DNA of 36,794 nt from Candidatus Hydrogenedentota bacterium (GTDB lineage: Bacteria > Hydrogenedentota > Hydrogenedentia > Hydrogenedentales > GCA-2746185): NCBI GenBank assembly GCA_947486375.1, contig CANKTP010000010.1:1-36794 (forward strand), given 5' to 3'. Shown here piece after piece: positions 23,493 through 32,051 of this stretch. The notes below the pieces were generated by a model that saw nothing but the letters and a program-made list of their open reading frames with translations, had not been told where the DNA came from and made no database searches. The translations under genes and the position numbers were made by a program. Each line of letters opens with the position of its first letter. Positions within the stretch are counted from its first letter, which is position 1.

Positions 23493-26276
23493 GTGGCTGG
23501 AAAAAATAGTATCGAACGAGTTCAAGGCTGTCCCGTCTGCGTTCTCGCGCTCCTCACGGTAATCCTGCTCCTTTCTCGCCCGGCCCTGGGCGAATTGCCT
23601 TCGCCGAATCATGCGGTTCCGGGCGATGCGGCTTTGGTCCTTGCGCAGGACCCTCCCGCACCCAACGATCCCGCAAAACCCGAAGAAGCCCCAGCGGCAA
23701 CTCCAGCCCCCTCCATCGAACAAAAACCGAAGACTCCCCCAGTGGCCACGCCGCCACCGGCGGCAACCAAGGTGCCCGTCGCCGAGCCGAAGCCCGGAGT
23801 TCCCGCCGCCGCAAACCCCGCTCCAGCCGCCGACGAGAAACCCAAGACTCCCCCGGCGGCAACGCAGGTGCCGGCCGCCGAACCAAAGCCCGCTGCTCCC
23901 GCACCCAAAGACCCCGCTCCAGCTGCCGACCAGAAGCCCAAGGTGCCTCCGGCAACCCCATCGCCGGCCGCCGAACCGAAGCCCGGTGCTCCCGCGCCCA
24001 AAGACCCCGCTCCGGCTGCCGATCAGAAGCCCAAGGCGCCTCCAGCTCCCGCAGCCGCGCAAGATAAACCCGCCGCGGCGACCGACAGCGCCGCCGAAGC
24101 GGCCGGCCGCCCTAAAAATCAGGTCGCGGTCGCCAAGCCCATCGAGGTCAACTTCGACAACGTACCGTTGCGGACCGTCGTCGAGAGCATCGGCGTCCAG
24201 CTCGGGAAGAATTTCGAGTTCGATCCCGAACTCCTGAACCAGACCGTCAACGTCATCGGGAACAAACCGGTGCCGCCGGACTTGGCCTATGCGTTGCTCG
24301 AATCCCTGCTGGCCTCCAAGGATTTCGTGATGCTGCCGACTTTGAACGACAACATCATCAAGATCGTCAAACACACCCAGGGCCAGCACGCCGAAAAGCT
24401 GGTAATCTCGAAGAGCCTCGATACCCCGATGAGCGGCTTCGATAATTTCGCGATCCATGTCGTGACAATCCAGTATGCCAATGCGAATGAAATGGCCCAA
24501 TTGCTCAAGTCGGTCGGTTCGGCCAAGAGCAATATCGCCGTGTACGACGTCACCAATACCCTCATCATCAGCGACACGGCGGAGGGGCTCCGGAACATGT
24601 TCACCCTCCTCAAGGAACTGGATATCCCGGGCAGCGAAACGTCGATGGAAATATTCACCCTGAAATACACCCGCGCCGAGACCCTCGTCACCCAACTCGA
24701 GGAAGTGCTCGGGACCGCCGAGGGCGGCGGGGGCGGCGGCCAGCAGCCCGCGCGGGCCTCGACCGTGCGGCAACCGACCGTCCGGGCGGCGCGCGCGGCC
24801 TCGGCCGGCGGCGTGCCCGGCCAGTCCGACCCCGAGGTGATCGGGAACCGCGAGGAGACGCTCCGGATGGTTGCCGAGGAGCGCCTGAACGCGCTCATCG
24901 TGATCGCCTCGGCCACACGGATGGAGCAAGTCCGTTTCTTGATCGAGCAACTCGATACGCCGACCCCGTTCGAGCAGGACAACATGCACTATGTCGAGCT
25001 CCTCAACGCCGATGCGGAGGAAGTCGAAACGGCCCTGAGCGCGATCACGGGCGGCACTCCGCGCGATGCGGCCGGTGGCGGGGGCGGTGGCGGCGGGGGA
25101 GGGGGGGGCGGCGGCGGCGGCGGTGGGGCCCCGAGCGGCGAAGTGCTTGCGTTCGAGAAATCCATCACGATCACCCGTTACGACGCGACGAACTCCTTGC
25201 TTATCCTTGCCTCTCCCCAAGATTTCCGGAAGCTAAAGGGCATGATCGCGAACCTCGACGTGCCCCGTCGCCAGGTCAGCGTCGAGGCGATCATCATGGA
25301 AGTGACGATTACCGACCGTTTCGACTTGAGCGTCGAACTCGCCGGACTCACCGGCAAGGACGGATTCGGTCTCAATAATGTCGCCCGACTCGCCACGGCA
25401 ATCGCGGGGGGACCGCTGGCCTTGACCGGGCCCGGAGCGACCATCGGCATCGTCGACGGGACAACCCAAATTCCCGTCCCCTCGGGGGTCGACGCGAGCG
25501 GGAGACCGACGGGCATCACCCTCCAGACGATCCCGAACGTTCCGTTGTTGTTGCGCGCCCTCGAGACCATCACGGATGTCGAGGTGTTGTCGCAACCGAA
25601 CCTGCTGACCATGGACAACGAGGAGTCCAATATCGTCGTCGGCCAAGACGTGCCGACCATTTCCACCTTGTCCGACACCGACGACCGCACTGGATTCCGC
25701 TCGAGGGGCGGCGTTCAACGACGCCAAGTGGGCGTGAAGATGAAGGTCACGCCCCAAATCAACGAGGGCGATTACGTTTCAATGGAGATTGACGTCGAGG
25801 TCTCGGCGCCCGTGATCAGCAGCGTCGGCATCGATGTCAACCAGGTTGGCGCCACGTTTCAAATTTCGAACGTGACCAACAACGTGGTCCTCGGCGACGG
25901 TCAAACGGGAATCATCGGCGGATTGTTGAGGGAGTCCAAGGACAAGACGGCGAGCCAGACTCCCTTCCTTGGCGATGTGCCCTTGCTCGGATGGTTGTTC
26001 AGGGGCAAGTCCAACGCGCGGAACAAGCAGAATCTCGTCATCCTGCTGACCCCCCATATCATCAAGGAAGGCCACGACCTTCAGCGCATCACCGATTTCC
26101 GGATGGACGAGTTTTATGACCGCCAGATTGACGTGATTTTCCAGAAGGGCGGGTATATCAAGAAGATCAAGAAGAAGCAACACCTGAGAAACGACTACAA
26201 CCCGACGCACCGCTACGACATCGAGGGACCCGTCCGGCGCGAATTCGACCGGGGCGGCGCCAACCCATCCCAATGA
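23493..26276 (+). CDS. gspD: Type II secretion system secretin GspD
   Basis: The outer-membrane secretin channel, 927 residues, longer than the usual 650-750. Start GTG 23493 has GGAG eight bases upstream. Order: signal peptide (to about 33); a Pro/Ala/Lys-rich region (about 45-210) with three tandem repeats; N0 (about 216-290; IEVNFDNVPLRTVVESI), N1 (about 310-383), N2 (about 384-490, with a Gly/Gln/Ala/Arg-rich insert) and N3 (about 496-588, interrupted by 18 consecutive Gly at 528-545); then the secretin domain (about 590-860) with VSVEAIIMEV, VLSQPNLLTMDNEESNIVVGQDVP, VGVKMKVTPQI and TPFLGDVPLLGWLF, ending NLVILLTPHII. The tail has no pilotin-binding segment I recognise, and no gspS is in the window. 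It overlaps gspE by four bases. Confidence 0.96.
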   Translation: MAGKNSIERVQGCPVCVLALLTVILLLSRPALGELPSPNHAVPGDAALVLAQDPPAPNDPAKPEEAPAATPAPSIEQKPKTPPVATPPPAATKVPVAEPKPGVPAAANPAPAADEKPKTPPAATQVPAAEPKPAAPAPKDPAPAADQKPKVPPATPSPAAEPKPGAPAPKDPAPAADQKPKAPPAPAAAQDKPAAATDSAAEAAGRPKNQVAVAKPIEVNFDNVPLRTVVESIGVQLGKNFEFDPELLNQTVNVIGNKPVPPDLAYALLESLLASKDFVMLPTLNDNIIKIVKHTQGQHAEKLVISKSLDTPMSGFDNFAIHVVTIQYANANEMAQLLKSVGSAKSNIAVYDVTNTLIISDTAEGLRNMFTLLKELDIPGSETSMEIFTLKYTRAETLVTQLEEVLGTAEGGGGGGQQPARASTVRQPTVRAARAASAGGVPGQSDPEVIGNREETLRMVAEERLNALIVIASATRMEQVRFLIEQLDTPTPFEQDNMHYVELLNADAEEVETALSAITGGTPRDAAGGGGGGGGGGGGGGGGGGAPSGEVLAFEKSITITRYDATNSLLILASPQDFRKLKGMIANLDVPRRQVSVEAIIMEVTITDRFDLSVELAGLTGKDGFGLNNVARLATAIAGGPLALTGPGATIGIVDGTTQIPVPSGVDASGRPTGITLQTIPNVPLLLRALETITDVEVLSQPNLLTMDNEESNIVVGQDVPTISTLSDTDDRTGFRSRGGVQRRQVGVKMKVTPQINEGDYVSMEIDVEVSAPVISSVGIDVNQVGATFQISNVTNNVVLGDGQTGIIGGLLRESKDKTASQTPFLGDVPLLGWLFRGKSNARNKQNLVILLTPHIIKEGHDLQRITDFRMDEFYDRQIDVIFQKGGYIKKIKKKQHLRNDYNPTHRYDIEGPVRREFDRGGANPSQ
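23772..24053 (+). repeat. Three tandem 31-32-residue Pro/Ala/Lys-rich repeats in GspD
   Basis: Units at 23772-23867, 23868-23960 and 23961-24053 share the pattern AEPKPG.PA...PAPAAD.KPK.PPA. Units 2 and 3 are nearly identical at DNA level, so this is a recent tandem expansion. A partial fourth unit (EQKPKTPP) precedes them. Such extended, basic, proline-rich segments may span or bind peptidoglycan between the signal peptide and N0; that role is inference. Confidence 0.88.
25074..25127 (+). repeat. Poly-glycine tract with an eight-G run in the GspD N3 domain
   Basis: Eighteen consecutive Gly codons encode a flexible loop in the N3 domain. The DNA contains an uninterrupted run of eight G at 25101-25108. 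Secretin N domains often tolerate Gly-rich loops at this point. A change in run length would shift the frame before the secretin domain. Confidence 0.9.
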
Positions 26277-28006
26277 GCACGATCGTCGACAGCCAGCTCT
26301 GCGGTATTCTCCTGCGCATGGGGTGTATCCACGAGGAACAAATCCGCGAGGCGCTCGACCTTCAAAAGATCCGCCCGAAACGGATAGGGCAAATCCTCAT
26401 CGACCTCGGATACATCGAGGAAGATCACGTGCTCGAGGCCCTCGCCGATCAATACGGTATCCAATTCGCCAAGGACATGCGCTCGGAAGTCGACCCCGCG
26501 TTGACCGCGAAAGTGCCCATCCAATTTATTCGCGAATACATGATGGTGCCCTACAAGAAGTCCGGCGACGATTTCGTCGTCGCCATGAACGACCCCGTCG
26601 ACATGTTGCCGATGGATGACCTTCGGCTCGTGCTCCACGGCAATCTTATCCCGGTCCTTGTTCGCGGGGCGGACATCCAGGCCGTCATCGACGGTTACTT
26701 CGACCGGCAAGGCGCGACGGCGACGGACATGATCGAGACCATCGCCATGGCCGACGACGAAGATTCCCCGATATCGCTCGACTCGGAATACGATCGCGAC
26801 CTGCTCGATCTCGCCAACGAGGCCCCCATCATCAAGTTGATAAACCTGATGATTAGCGGGGCCATCAGGGAGCGCGCCTCGGATATTCACGTCGAGTCCT
26901 TCGAGAAGGAAGTCATTGTCCGGTACCGTATCGACGGCGTGCTCTACCAAAAGTTCGTGGTGCCGAAATCGCAGCAGGCGGCCGTCGTCTCGCGTATCAA
27001 GATCATGGCCCGCCTTAACATCGCCGAACACCGGTTGCCCCAGGACGGCCGGATCAAGATCCTGCTGAGCGGCAAGGAGATCGACATCCGCGTCTCGATT
27101 ATCCCGACGCAGTTCGGCGAGCGCGTCGTGATGCGTATCCTCGAGAAGGGGTCGTTCCTCTTCGACCTCGAGCGGCTCGGGATGGATCGCCGCGATTACG
27201 AGATGATGGACAAGCTCATCAAGAGCTCGCACGGGATTCTCCTCGTGACGGGCCCGACCGGATCGGGAAAGTCGACGACATTGTACGCGGCCCTCCAGCG
27301 GGTGCTGTCGCCGGACATCAACGTGATCACGGTCGAGGACCCGGTCGAGTACCAGATGACGGGTGTGGGCCAGATCGAGGTGAAACCGAAGATCGGTTTG
27401 ACCTTCGCCAGCGCGCTGCGGAGCATCCTGCGGCAAGATCCCGATGTCATCCTCGTGGGCGAAATCCGCGACCAGGAGACGGCGGAGATGGCGGTGCATG
27501 CCTCGTTGACGGGACACTTGGTGTACTCGACCCTGCACACGAACGATAGTTCGGGGGCGATCACCCGGTTGGTGAACATGGGCATCGAGCCTTTCCTCGT
27601 CACGTCGTCCACCCTGGCGATACTTGCGCAACGCCTCGTGCGCACCATCTGCAAAAAATGCCGGATGCCGATCGCGCCCGAGCCCCAGACCTTGGTCGAG
27701 TTGGGCGTGAAGCCCGAGGACTATGCCGGCCGAAATGTGTACGAGGCTAAGGGCTGTCCCGATTGCCAGCAACGTGGGTACTACGGCCGGTCGGGTATTT
27801 TCGAGCTACTCGTGATGAACCCGGAGATTCAGGACCTCACCCTGCGGGGCGCGGACTCGAACGCCATCAAGCGGGCGGCACGGCGCGGCGGCATGCACAC
27901 CCTGCGGCAGGACGGGACACTCAAGGTCTTCGAGGGCCAGTCGACTATCGAGGAAGTCATGCGCGTGACCCGCGACGATTTCCTGGACGAAGAGGTGATG
28001 GATTGA
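26273..28006 (+). CDS. gspE: Type II secretion ATPase GspE
   Basis: The cytoplasmic hexameric ATPase that powers pseudopilus assembly; 577 residues. N-terminal GspE-type domain (LGQ-like segment RPKRIGQILIDLGYI and LEALADQYGI), then an N2 domain with ASDIHVESFEKEVIVRYRIDGVLY, Walker A GPTGSGKST (about 327-335), Asp box VITVEDPVEYQMTGVGQIEVK, Walker B ILVGEIRDQETAEMAVHASLTGHLVYSTLHTND, and the zinc tetracysteine C460-x2-C463...C495-x2-C498 followed by GYYGRSGIFELL. The ATG overlaps the gspD stop (ATGA), so translation is coupled. Similar to PilB; the gsp context decides for GspE. Confidence 0.96.
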   Translation: MSTIVDSQLCGILLRMGCIHEEQIREALDLQKIRPKRIGQILIDLGYIEEDHVLEALADQYGIQFAKDMRSEVDPALTAKVPIQFIREYMMVPYKKSGDDFVVAMNDPVDMLPMDDLRLVLHGNLIPVLVRGADIQAVIDGYFDRQGATATDMIETIAMADDEDSPISLDSEYDRDLLDLANEAPIIKLINLMISGAIRERASDIHVESFEKEVIVRYRIDGVLYQKFVVPKSQQAAVVSRIKIMARLNIAEHRLPQDGRIKILLSGKEIDIRVSIIPTQFGERVVMRILEKGSFLFDLERLGMDRRDYEMMDKLIKSSHGILLVTGPTGSGKSTTLYAALQRVLSPDINVITVEDPVEYQMTGVGQIEVKPKIGLTFASALRSILRQDPDVILVGEIRDQETAEMAVHASLTGHLVYSTLHTNDSSGAITRLVNMGIEPFLVTSSTLAILAQRLVRTICKKCRMPIAPEPQTLVELGVKPEDYAGRNVYEAKGCPDCQQRGYYGRSGIFELLVMNPEIQDLTLRGADSNAIKRAARRGGMHTLRQDGTLKVFEGQSTIEEVMRVTRDDFLDEEVMD

Positions 28007-28036
28007 CGCCCCGAACGGCGGGACCGGACGATTGCC

Positions 28037-29263
28037 ATGGCAGTCTTTGAATATCAGGCGATAGCCCGCGAGTCGGGGCGCAAGGTAAGGGGCATGATCG
28101 ACGCGGACAGCCCCGCCGCCGCGCGGCGCAAGTTGCGCGAGCAGCAAATGCTGCCCACGGAGGTGACCGAGACCTCGAGCCAGGCCGGCGCAATCGCCTC
28201 GCCCGACGGCACAATCGACATAAGCCGGGTGTCCGTCCGCGATCTGTCGCTCATGACGCGACAACTCGCCGTGCTCCTGAACGCCGGGATGCCCCTGGTC
28301 GAGTCCTTGACCGCATTGCTCGACCAGACCTCGCGGGTGAAATTGCGCAAGGCCTTGTTCGATGTGCGCGACCGCGTGCGCGAAGGCGTGACACTCGCCG
28401 ATGCGCTGGGTGCGCACCCGCGCATATTCGGCTTGCTCTACGTAAACATGGTCCGTGCAGGCGAATCGAGCGGTGCCCTCGAGCGCGTCCTGTTCCGCCT
28501 TACCGACATCCTCGAGAAGGACGCCCGGATGCGCGCCAAGGTCATATCGACCCTCGCCTATCCGGTGTTCATGATGCTGTTCGCCACCGCGATCATCGTT
28601 TTCCTCATGTTGGTCATTGTCCCGCGCATCACGGCGTTGTTCGAGCGCCGCGAACAGGAGTTGCCGCAATTGACGGAAATCCTCATCGCCGTCTGCGATT
28701 TCGTCGGCGGATATTGGTATGTCCTGATCGGGGGTGTCATCGGGTTATTCATGCTCTGGAGGTGGTGGGTGTCGCGCACGCAGGGCCGGGTCGCGTGGGA
28801 CCGCTTTATGCTCCGCGTGCCCCTCTTCGGCGGATTGCGCCTCAAGCTCATCTGCGGCCGTTTCGCGCGGACACTTGGGACCATGCTGGACAGCGGCCTT
28901 ACAATGATGAAGGCGCTCGACGTGGTCAATACCGTCATCCAGAACAAGTATATCGAGCAAAAAATGGAAGGCGTCAAGGCGGGGGTCCGCCGCGGACGCG
29001 ACCTGGCCGTCCCCCTCAAGGAGACCGGCGTCTTTCCGGCCATGCTGATTCACATGGTCGAGCTGGGACAGCGATCGGGCGAGATCGAGTCGATGTTGCT
29101 GAAGATCGCCGATACCTACGACGAGGACGTCCAGGTCACGGTCGACGCCTTGGTGAGCCTGCTCGAGCCCGTCATCATCGTGGTGATGGGGGGATTCGTC
29201 GGGTTGCTGGTTCTTTCGATCCTGCTACCCATCCTTGGCATGAGTTCGAATATCGGGCACTAA
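28037..29263 (+). CDS. gspF: Type II secretion inner-membrane platform protein GspF
   Basis: GspF is the polytopic core of the assembly platform, contacting GspE and GspL. 408 residues, the normal length, with two homologous GspF domains. N-terminal region FEYQAIARESGRKVRGMIDADSP; domain 1 (about 70-195; LSLMTRQLAVLLNAGMPLVESL, LLYVNMVRAGESSGALERVL); a hydrophobic pair (about 170-245); domain 2 (about 270-400; GRFARTLGTMLDSGLTMMKAL, LIHMVELGQRSGEIESML) and a final helix. It starts 30 bases after gspE with only a weak GGA upstream. Confidence 0.95.
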   Translation: MAVFEYQAIARESGRKVRGMIDADSPAAARRKLREQQMLPTEVTETSSQAGAIASPDGTIDISRVSVRDLSLMTRQLAVLLNAGMPLVESLTALLDQTSRVKLRKALFDVRDRVREGVTLADALGAHPRIFGLLYVNMVRAGESSGALERVLFRLTDILEKDARMRAKVISTLAYPVFMMLFATAIIVFLMLVIVPRITALFERREQELPQLTEILIAVCDFVGGYWYVLIGGVIGLFMLWRWWVSRTQGRVAWDRFMLRVPLFGGLRLKLICGRFARTLGTMLDSGLTMMKALDVVNTVIQNKYIEQKMEGVKAGVRRGRDLAVPLKETGVFPAMLIHMVELGQRSGEIESMLLKIADTYDEDVQVTVDALVSLLEPVIIVVMGGFVGLLVLSILLPILGMSSNIGH

Positions 29264-29322
29264 GGGACAACCTCGGCGCGCATCCTGCGGTGCGTTTCCG
29301 GTGTCCAACGGAGGATCTTTCC

Positions 29323-29778
29323 ATGAAGACAGTCTTTGACCGAATCAAGGCGGCCTCGGCGCCGGCGCGGCCAGGCGGCAACGGCGGCTTCACCCTCGTC
29401 GAGTTGATGGTCGTGATTGCGATCATCGCCATGCTGGCGACCATCGTGGGCGTGAACGTGCTGGGCAATCTCGACGAAGCCGACGTGACCAGCGCCAAGG
29501 CGCAAATCCAGTCCTTCAAGGGCGCGCTCGTGGCGTATCGCTTGGCGTTTAACAAGTTTCCGTCGTCGAGCGAGGGCCTCGAGGCCCTCATCACGAATTC
29601 GAAGAAGAACTTCCTCGAGGGCAAGTCGATTCCCAACGATCCCTGGGGCAATCCATATATCTATACCTCCGAGGGGAGCCGGGAATTCAAGATCGTGTCC
29701 TACGGCGCGGACGGCACCCCCGGCGGCACCGACATCGAGGCGGACATCGCGAGCGACGACCTCGAAGGCAAGGGTTAA
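29323..29778 (+). CDS. gspG: Type II secretion major pseudopilin GspG
   Basis: The major pseudopilin that builds the periplasmic piston. 151 residues with a prepilin cleavage site G22|FTLVELMVVIAIIAML (Glu at +5). The leader is unusually long (22 residues, Ala/Pro/Gly-rich). The C-terminal part carries PSSSEGLEALI and NDPWGNPYIYTSEG...FKIVSYGADGTPGGT, the Ca-binding signature of GspG. Start ATG 29323, with GGAGGA about seven bases upstream, the strongest ribosome site in the cluster, consistent with a need for many copies. The stop (TAA) is two bases before the proposed gspH start. Confidence 0.96.
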   Translation: MKTVFDRIKAASAPARPGGNGGFTLVELMVVIAIIAMLATIVGVNVLGNLDEADVTSAKAQIQSFKGALVAYRLAFNKFPSSSEGLEALITNSKKNFLEGKSIPNDPWGNPYIYTSEGSREFKIVSYGADGTPGGTDIEADIASDDLEGKG

Positions 29779-29780
29779 TT

Positions 29781-30608
29781 CTGTTCTCCCGTCCACAACG
29801 CGCCGCCGCCCGGGCTGGTTTCACCATGGTGGAAATGATGGTGGTTCTCGGCATCGTCGGTCTGATCGCGGCGATCGTGCTTCCGCAGCTCGCGCCGGCC
29901 ATATCGATGGCCGGCCACGAGGGCGCGGCGCGCCGCATCGCGGGATTCGGACGCACCGCCATCGCCAGGGGCCAGTTGCTCCACGAGCGAATGACCGTGA
30001 AGTTCGACCTGAAAAACCAGGAGTATTGGTGCGAACGCTGGCCGGACCCGGAAAAACTCGCGGACGATGCGAAGCGGGCCCAAGACCCGGATATCGCCGG
30101 AAAGGAACCCATTTCGCCCCTCGAGGCCCTCGATCTGGCCAAGGCCGCCAACGATCCCGAGTCGGACTTTGCCCGTGGCGATCTCGACAAGCTTGACGCC
30201 GCCACGAACGAAATGTACTCGCGATTCGACCGGATGTCCCGCCAGGCCGCGATCGTGCAGGCGGGGCGCGTCCACCACGCGATGAGCGTCCTCGACGAGG
30301 TCGATCCCCTCTTCGAGCGAGGCTTTTCCCTGGACGACCGGATCAAGGAGGAAGACCTCGAGCCCGAGGAAATATCCGAACCGCTCTTGTCCCGTGTTCG
30401 AATGCCCCGGGAAATGTCGATCGAGAGCGTCACCGTCGGCGGCGAGCGGCATTCCGGCGGATTGGTCGAGGTGGATATCACGCCGTTCGGTCTCGAGGAA
30501 GCGGTGATTATCGAGGTCGCCAATGACGAGGGAGAGTATTACACCGTCGACTGGGACCCGACCACGGGCGGCACCCGCCTCACGGAAGGTAGGGGGCGGT
30601 CCCGATGA
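29781..30608 (+). CDS. gspH: Minor pseudopilin GspH with a non-AUG start
   Basis: A pseudopilin by its N-terminal helix: FTMVEMMVVLGIVGLIAAIVLPQL. The first ATG in frame (29826) lies inside this motif and would delete the prepilin-peptidase site. The frame is open upstream with LFSRPQRAAARAG|FT, an ideal basic leader. The only initiator-like codons there are CTG 29781 (AAGGG six bases upstream) and ATT 29778; I use CTG. The product is then 275 residues, longer than usual GspH (about 150-190), owing to a charged, Asp/Glu/Lys-rich middle (about 80-200). C-terminal strands (MSIESVTVGG, GGLVEVDITPFGLEEAVIIEV) resemble GspH/FimT. Assignment rests on motif and position between gspG and gspI. It overlaps gspI by four bases. 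Confidence 0.75.
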   Translation: MFSRPQRAAARAGFTMVEMMVVLGIVGLIAAIVLPQLAPAISMAGHEGAARRIAGFGRTAIARGQLLHERMTVKFDLKNQEYWCERWPDPEKLADDAKRAQDPDIAGKEPISPLEALDLAKAANDPESDFARGDLDKLDAATNEMYSRFDRMSRQAAIVQAGRVHHAMSVLDEVDPLFERGFSLDDRIKEEDLEPEEISEPLLSRVRMPREMSIESVTVGGERHSGGLVEVDITPFGLEEAVIIEVANDEGEYYTVDWDPTTGGTRLTEGRGRSR

Positions 30609-31045
30609 CCGGTCGCCAGGGATTCACGTTGATCGAAGTCGTGGTTGCCCTTGCCATCCTGGGCACCGGCTTGGTCGTGCTTCTCGAGGCGAACTTCGCG
30701 TCGCTGAGTTTGTTCGCCGACGCCAAGGACACCGCCACCCTACAGATGCTCACCCAACAGGCGGTCGGATGGGCCGAAGTGGCTATTTTTGAAGGCGAAG
30801 ACACGGGGGACGGCGATTTTGGGACGGGATACCCCGAGTTTCATTATCAATATCAAGCCGATCGTGTAAACGAGGAGGAAATGCCCGGATTGTTCCGTGT
30901 GTCGGTCACTGTCTCCGGGCCGGGAGAGTTGTCCCAGAGGATGGAATTCCTCACCTACGATAGTACCCAGGAGCAACGAGAGGCGGACACGAAGAGCCCG
31001 GGAACCTCGACCGCGAAGCCGCCGGGGAAATCCGATGCCAAGTAG
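30605..31045 (+). CDS. gspI: Minor pseudopilin GspI
   Basis: 146 residues with a short prepilin leader and cleavage site MTGRQG|FTLIEVVVALAILGTGL, closely matching GspI, including the helix break pattern. The body continues LLEANFASLSLFADAKDTATLQMLTQQ, with the hydrophobic-helix-to-Gln/Thr transition typical of GspI. The tail is a Lys/Pro/Ser/Thr-rich extension. With GspJ and GspK it forms the pseudopilus tip. The ATG overlaps the gspH stop (ATGA); its end overlaps gspJ by 11 bases. Confidence 0.9.
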   Translation: MTGRQGFTLIEVVVALAILGTGLVVLLEANFASLSLFADAKDTATLQMLTQQAVGWAEVAIFEGEDTGDGDFGTGYPEFHYQYQADRVNEEEMPGLFRVSVTVSGPGELSQRMEFLTYDSTQEQREADTKSPGTSTAKPPGKSDAK

Positions 31046-32051
31046 GCCGCAGCGCGGCGCCGCATCGCCGGGGACGGCCACGGCACCGGAACATCGCCGG
31101 GGATTCACCCTCATCGAGATCATGATCGTCATGGTGCTCCTTGCCGTCGTGACGGGAATCGTCTACGCGACCTTCTCGACGGTGGTGAGCGCCACGGAGG
31201 AATCCCGCGTGGTGGCGGAGCAGCTTCGGCTAAAACAGTTCCTTGAGCATAGTTTCTCGGACAACTTGGCGCAGGCCTACGGCGACTGGCGGCCCGGGGC
31301 CGGGATGCGCGAGATTCCTGCGGAACTGATGCTCGAACAGGCCGGCGATGGCGAACCGGGCGCCAAAGGTGCGAGGGAGACGGCGAACTTGGACTTGGAC
31401 TCGGGCGCAACTTCCGGCGAGGGCCGGTACTGGTTCCAAGGCAAGGACGATACCGCTTCGGGCGGCCCCGCGGATACCCTCTCCTTTTCGACCTCCGGGC
31501 CGATGCTGGGAACGACCGGGCTTCCCGGATACCTCAAGCAAGTGACCTATACGATCGACCGTCGCGCCGAGGAAGACACGGCGTTCAACGACGAGCGCGC
31601 CACTACGCGCCGCGATTTGATGCTCAACATGTCGGAAACGCCGATCCTTGTCGGGCCGGATCAGTCCGGGGGCATGATGGGCGGCGGGCTGGCCGGTTCT
31701 CGCGAAGCGGAGGACGCCATCGAGGGAGTGGACGCAGAGACGGCGGGTTGGACAGTCCCAATTCGCTCGATGGACATTCAATACCACGACGGCGAAGAAT
31801 GGCGCGACGACTGGGATTCCACCATCGAGGGGCGTTTGCCCTGGAGCGTTCACATCCGGATCAACTTCGCCCTTTCGGACGGCGAAGGGCCGCGGAATCA
31901 GGGTGCGGGCGACAAGGCGAGCGCCGACCTCGATCTAGTGCTCTCGATTCCGGCGGGATTGGGCATCACCGAACCGCCCCATTTCTACGACGCCGCAGGG
32001 GCCGAAGAAGGCGACCGGCGTTTGCGGGAGGACCTTGACCGTGATCGGTAG
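31035..32051 (+). CDS. gspJ: Minor pseudopilin GspJ
   Basis: 338 residues, longer than common GspJ (about 200). A 23-residue leader rich in Pro/Arg/Ala precedes G|FTLIEIMIVMVLLAVVTGIVYATFSTVV (Glu at +5). The sequence after the helix (EESRVVAEQLRLKQFLEHSFSDNL) and the later LSFSTSGPMLG...LKQVTYTID fit GspJ, as does its place before gspK. A Gly/Met-rich insert lies near GGMMGGGLAG. Start ATG 31035, preceded by GGGGAA. It overlaps gspI by 11 bases and gspK by 11, so the pseudopilin genes are tightly coupled. Confidence 0.87.
   Translation: MPSRPQRGAASPGTATAPEHRRGFTLIEIMIVMVLLAVVTGIVYATFSTVVSATEESRVVAEQLRLKQFLEHSFSDNLAQAYGDWRPGAGMREIPAELMLEQAGDGEPGAKGARETANLDLDSGATSGEGRYWFQGKDDTASGGPADTLSFSTSGPMLGTTGLPGYLKQVTYTIDRRAEEDTAFNDERATTRRDLMLNMSETPILVGPDQSGGMMGGGLAGSREAEDAIEGVDAETAGWTVPIRSMDIQYHDGEEWRDDWDSTIEGRLPWSVHIRINFALSDGEGPRNQGAGDKASADLDLVLSIPAGLGITEPPHFYDAAGAEEGDRRLREDLDRDR

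Noticed and set aside
23772-24053. Regular repeats that could suggest a CRISPR array
   Set aside because: The repeats are contiguous, in frame and encode a Pro/Ala/Lys-rich protein segment, with no spacers.
29826-30608. gspH starting at ATG 29826
   Set aside because: It would delete the G|FT prepilin cleavage site although a perfect leader is encoded just upstream in the same frame.
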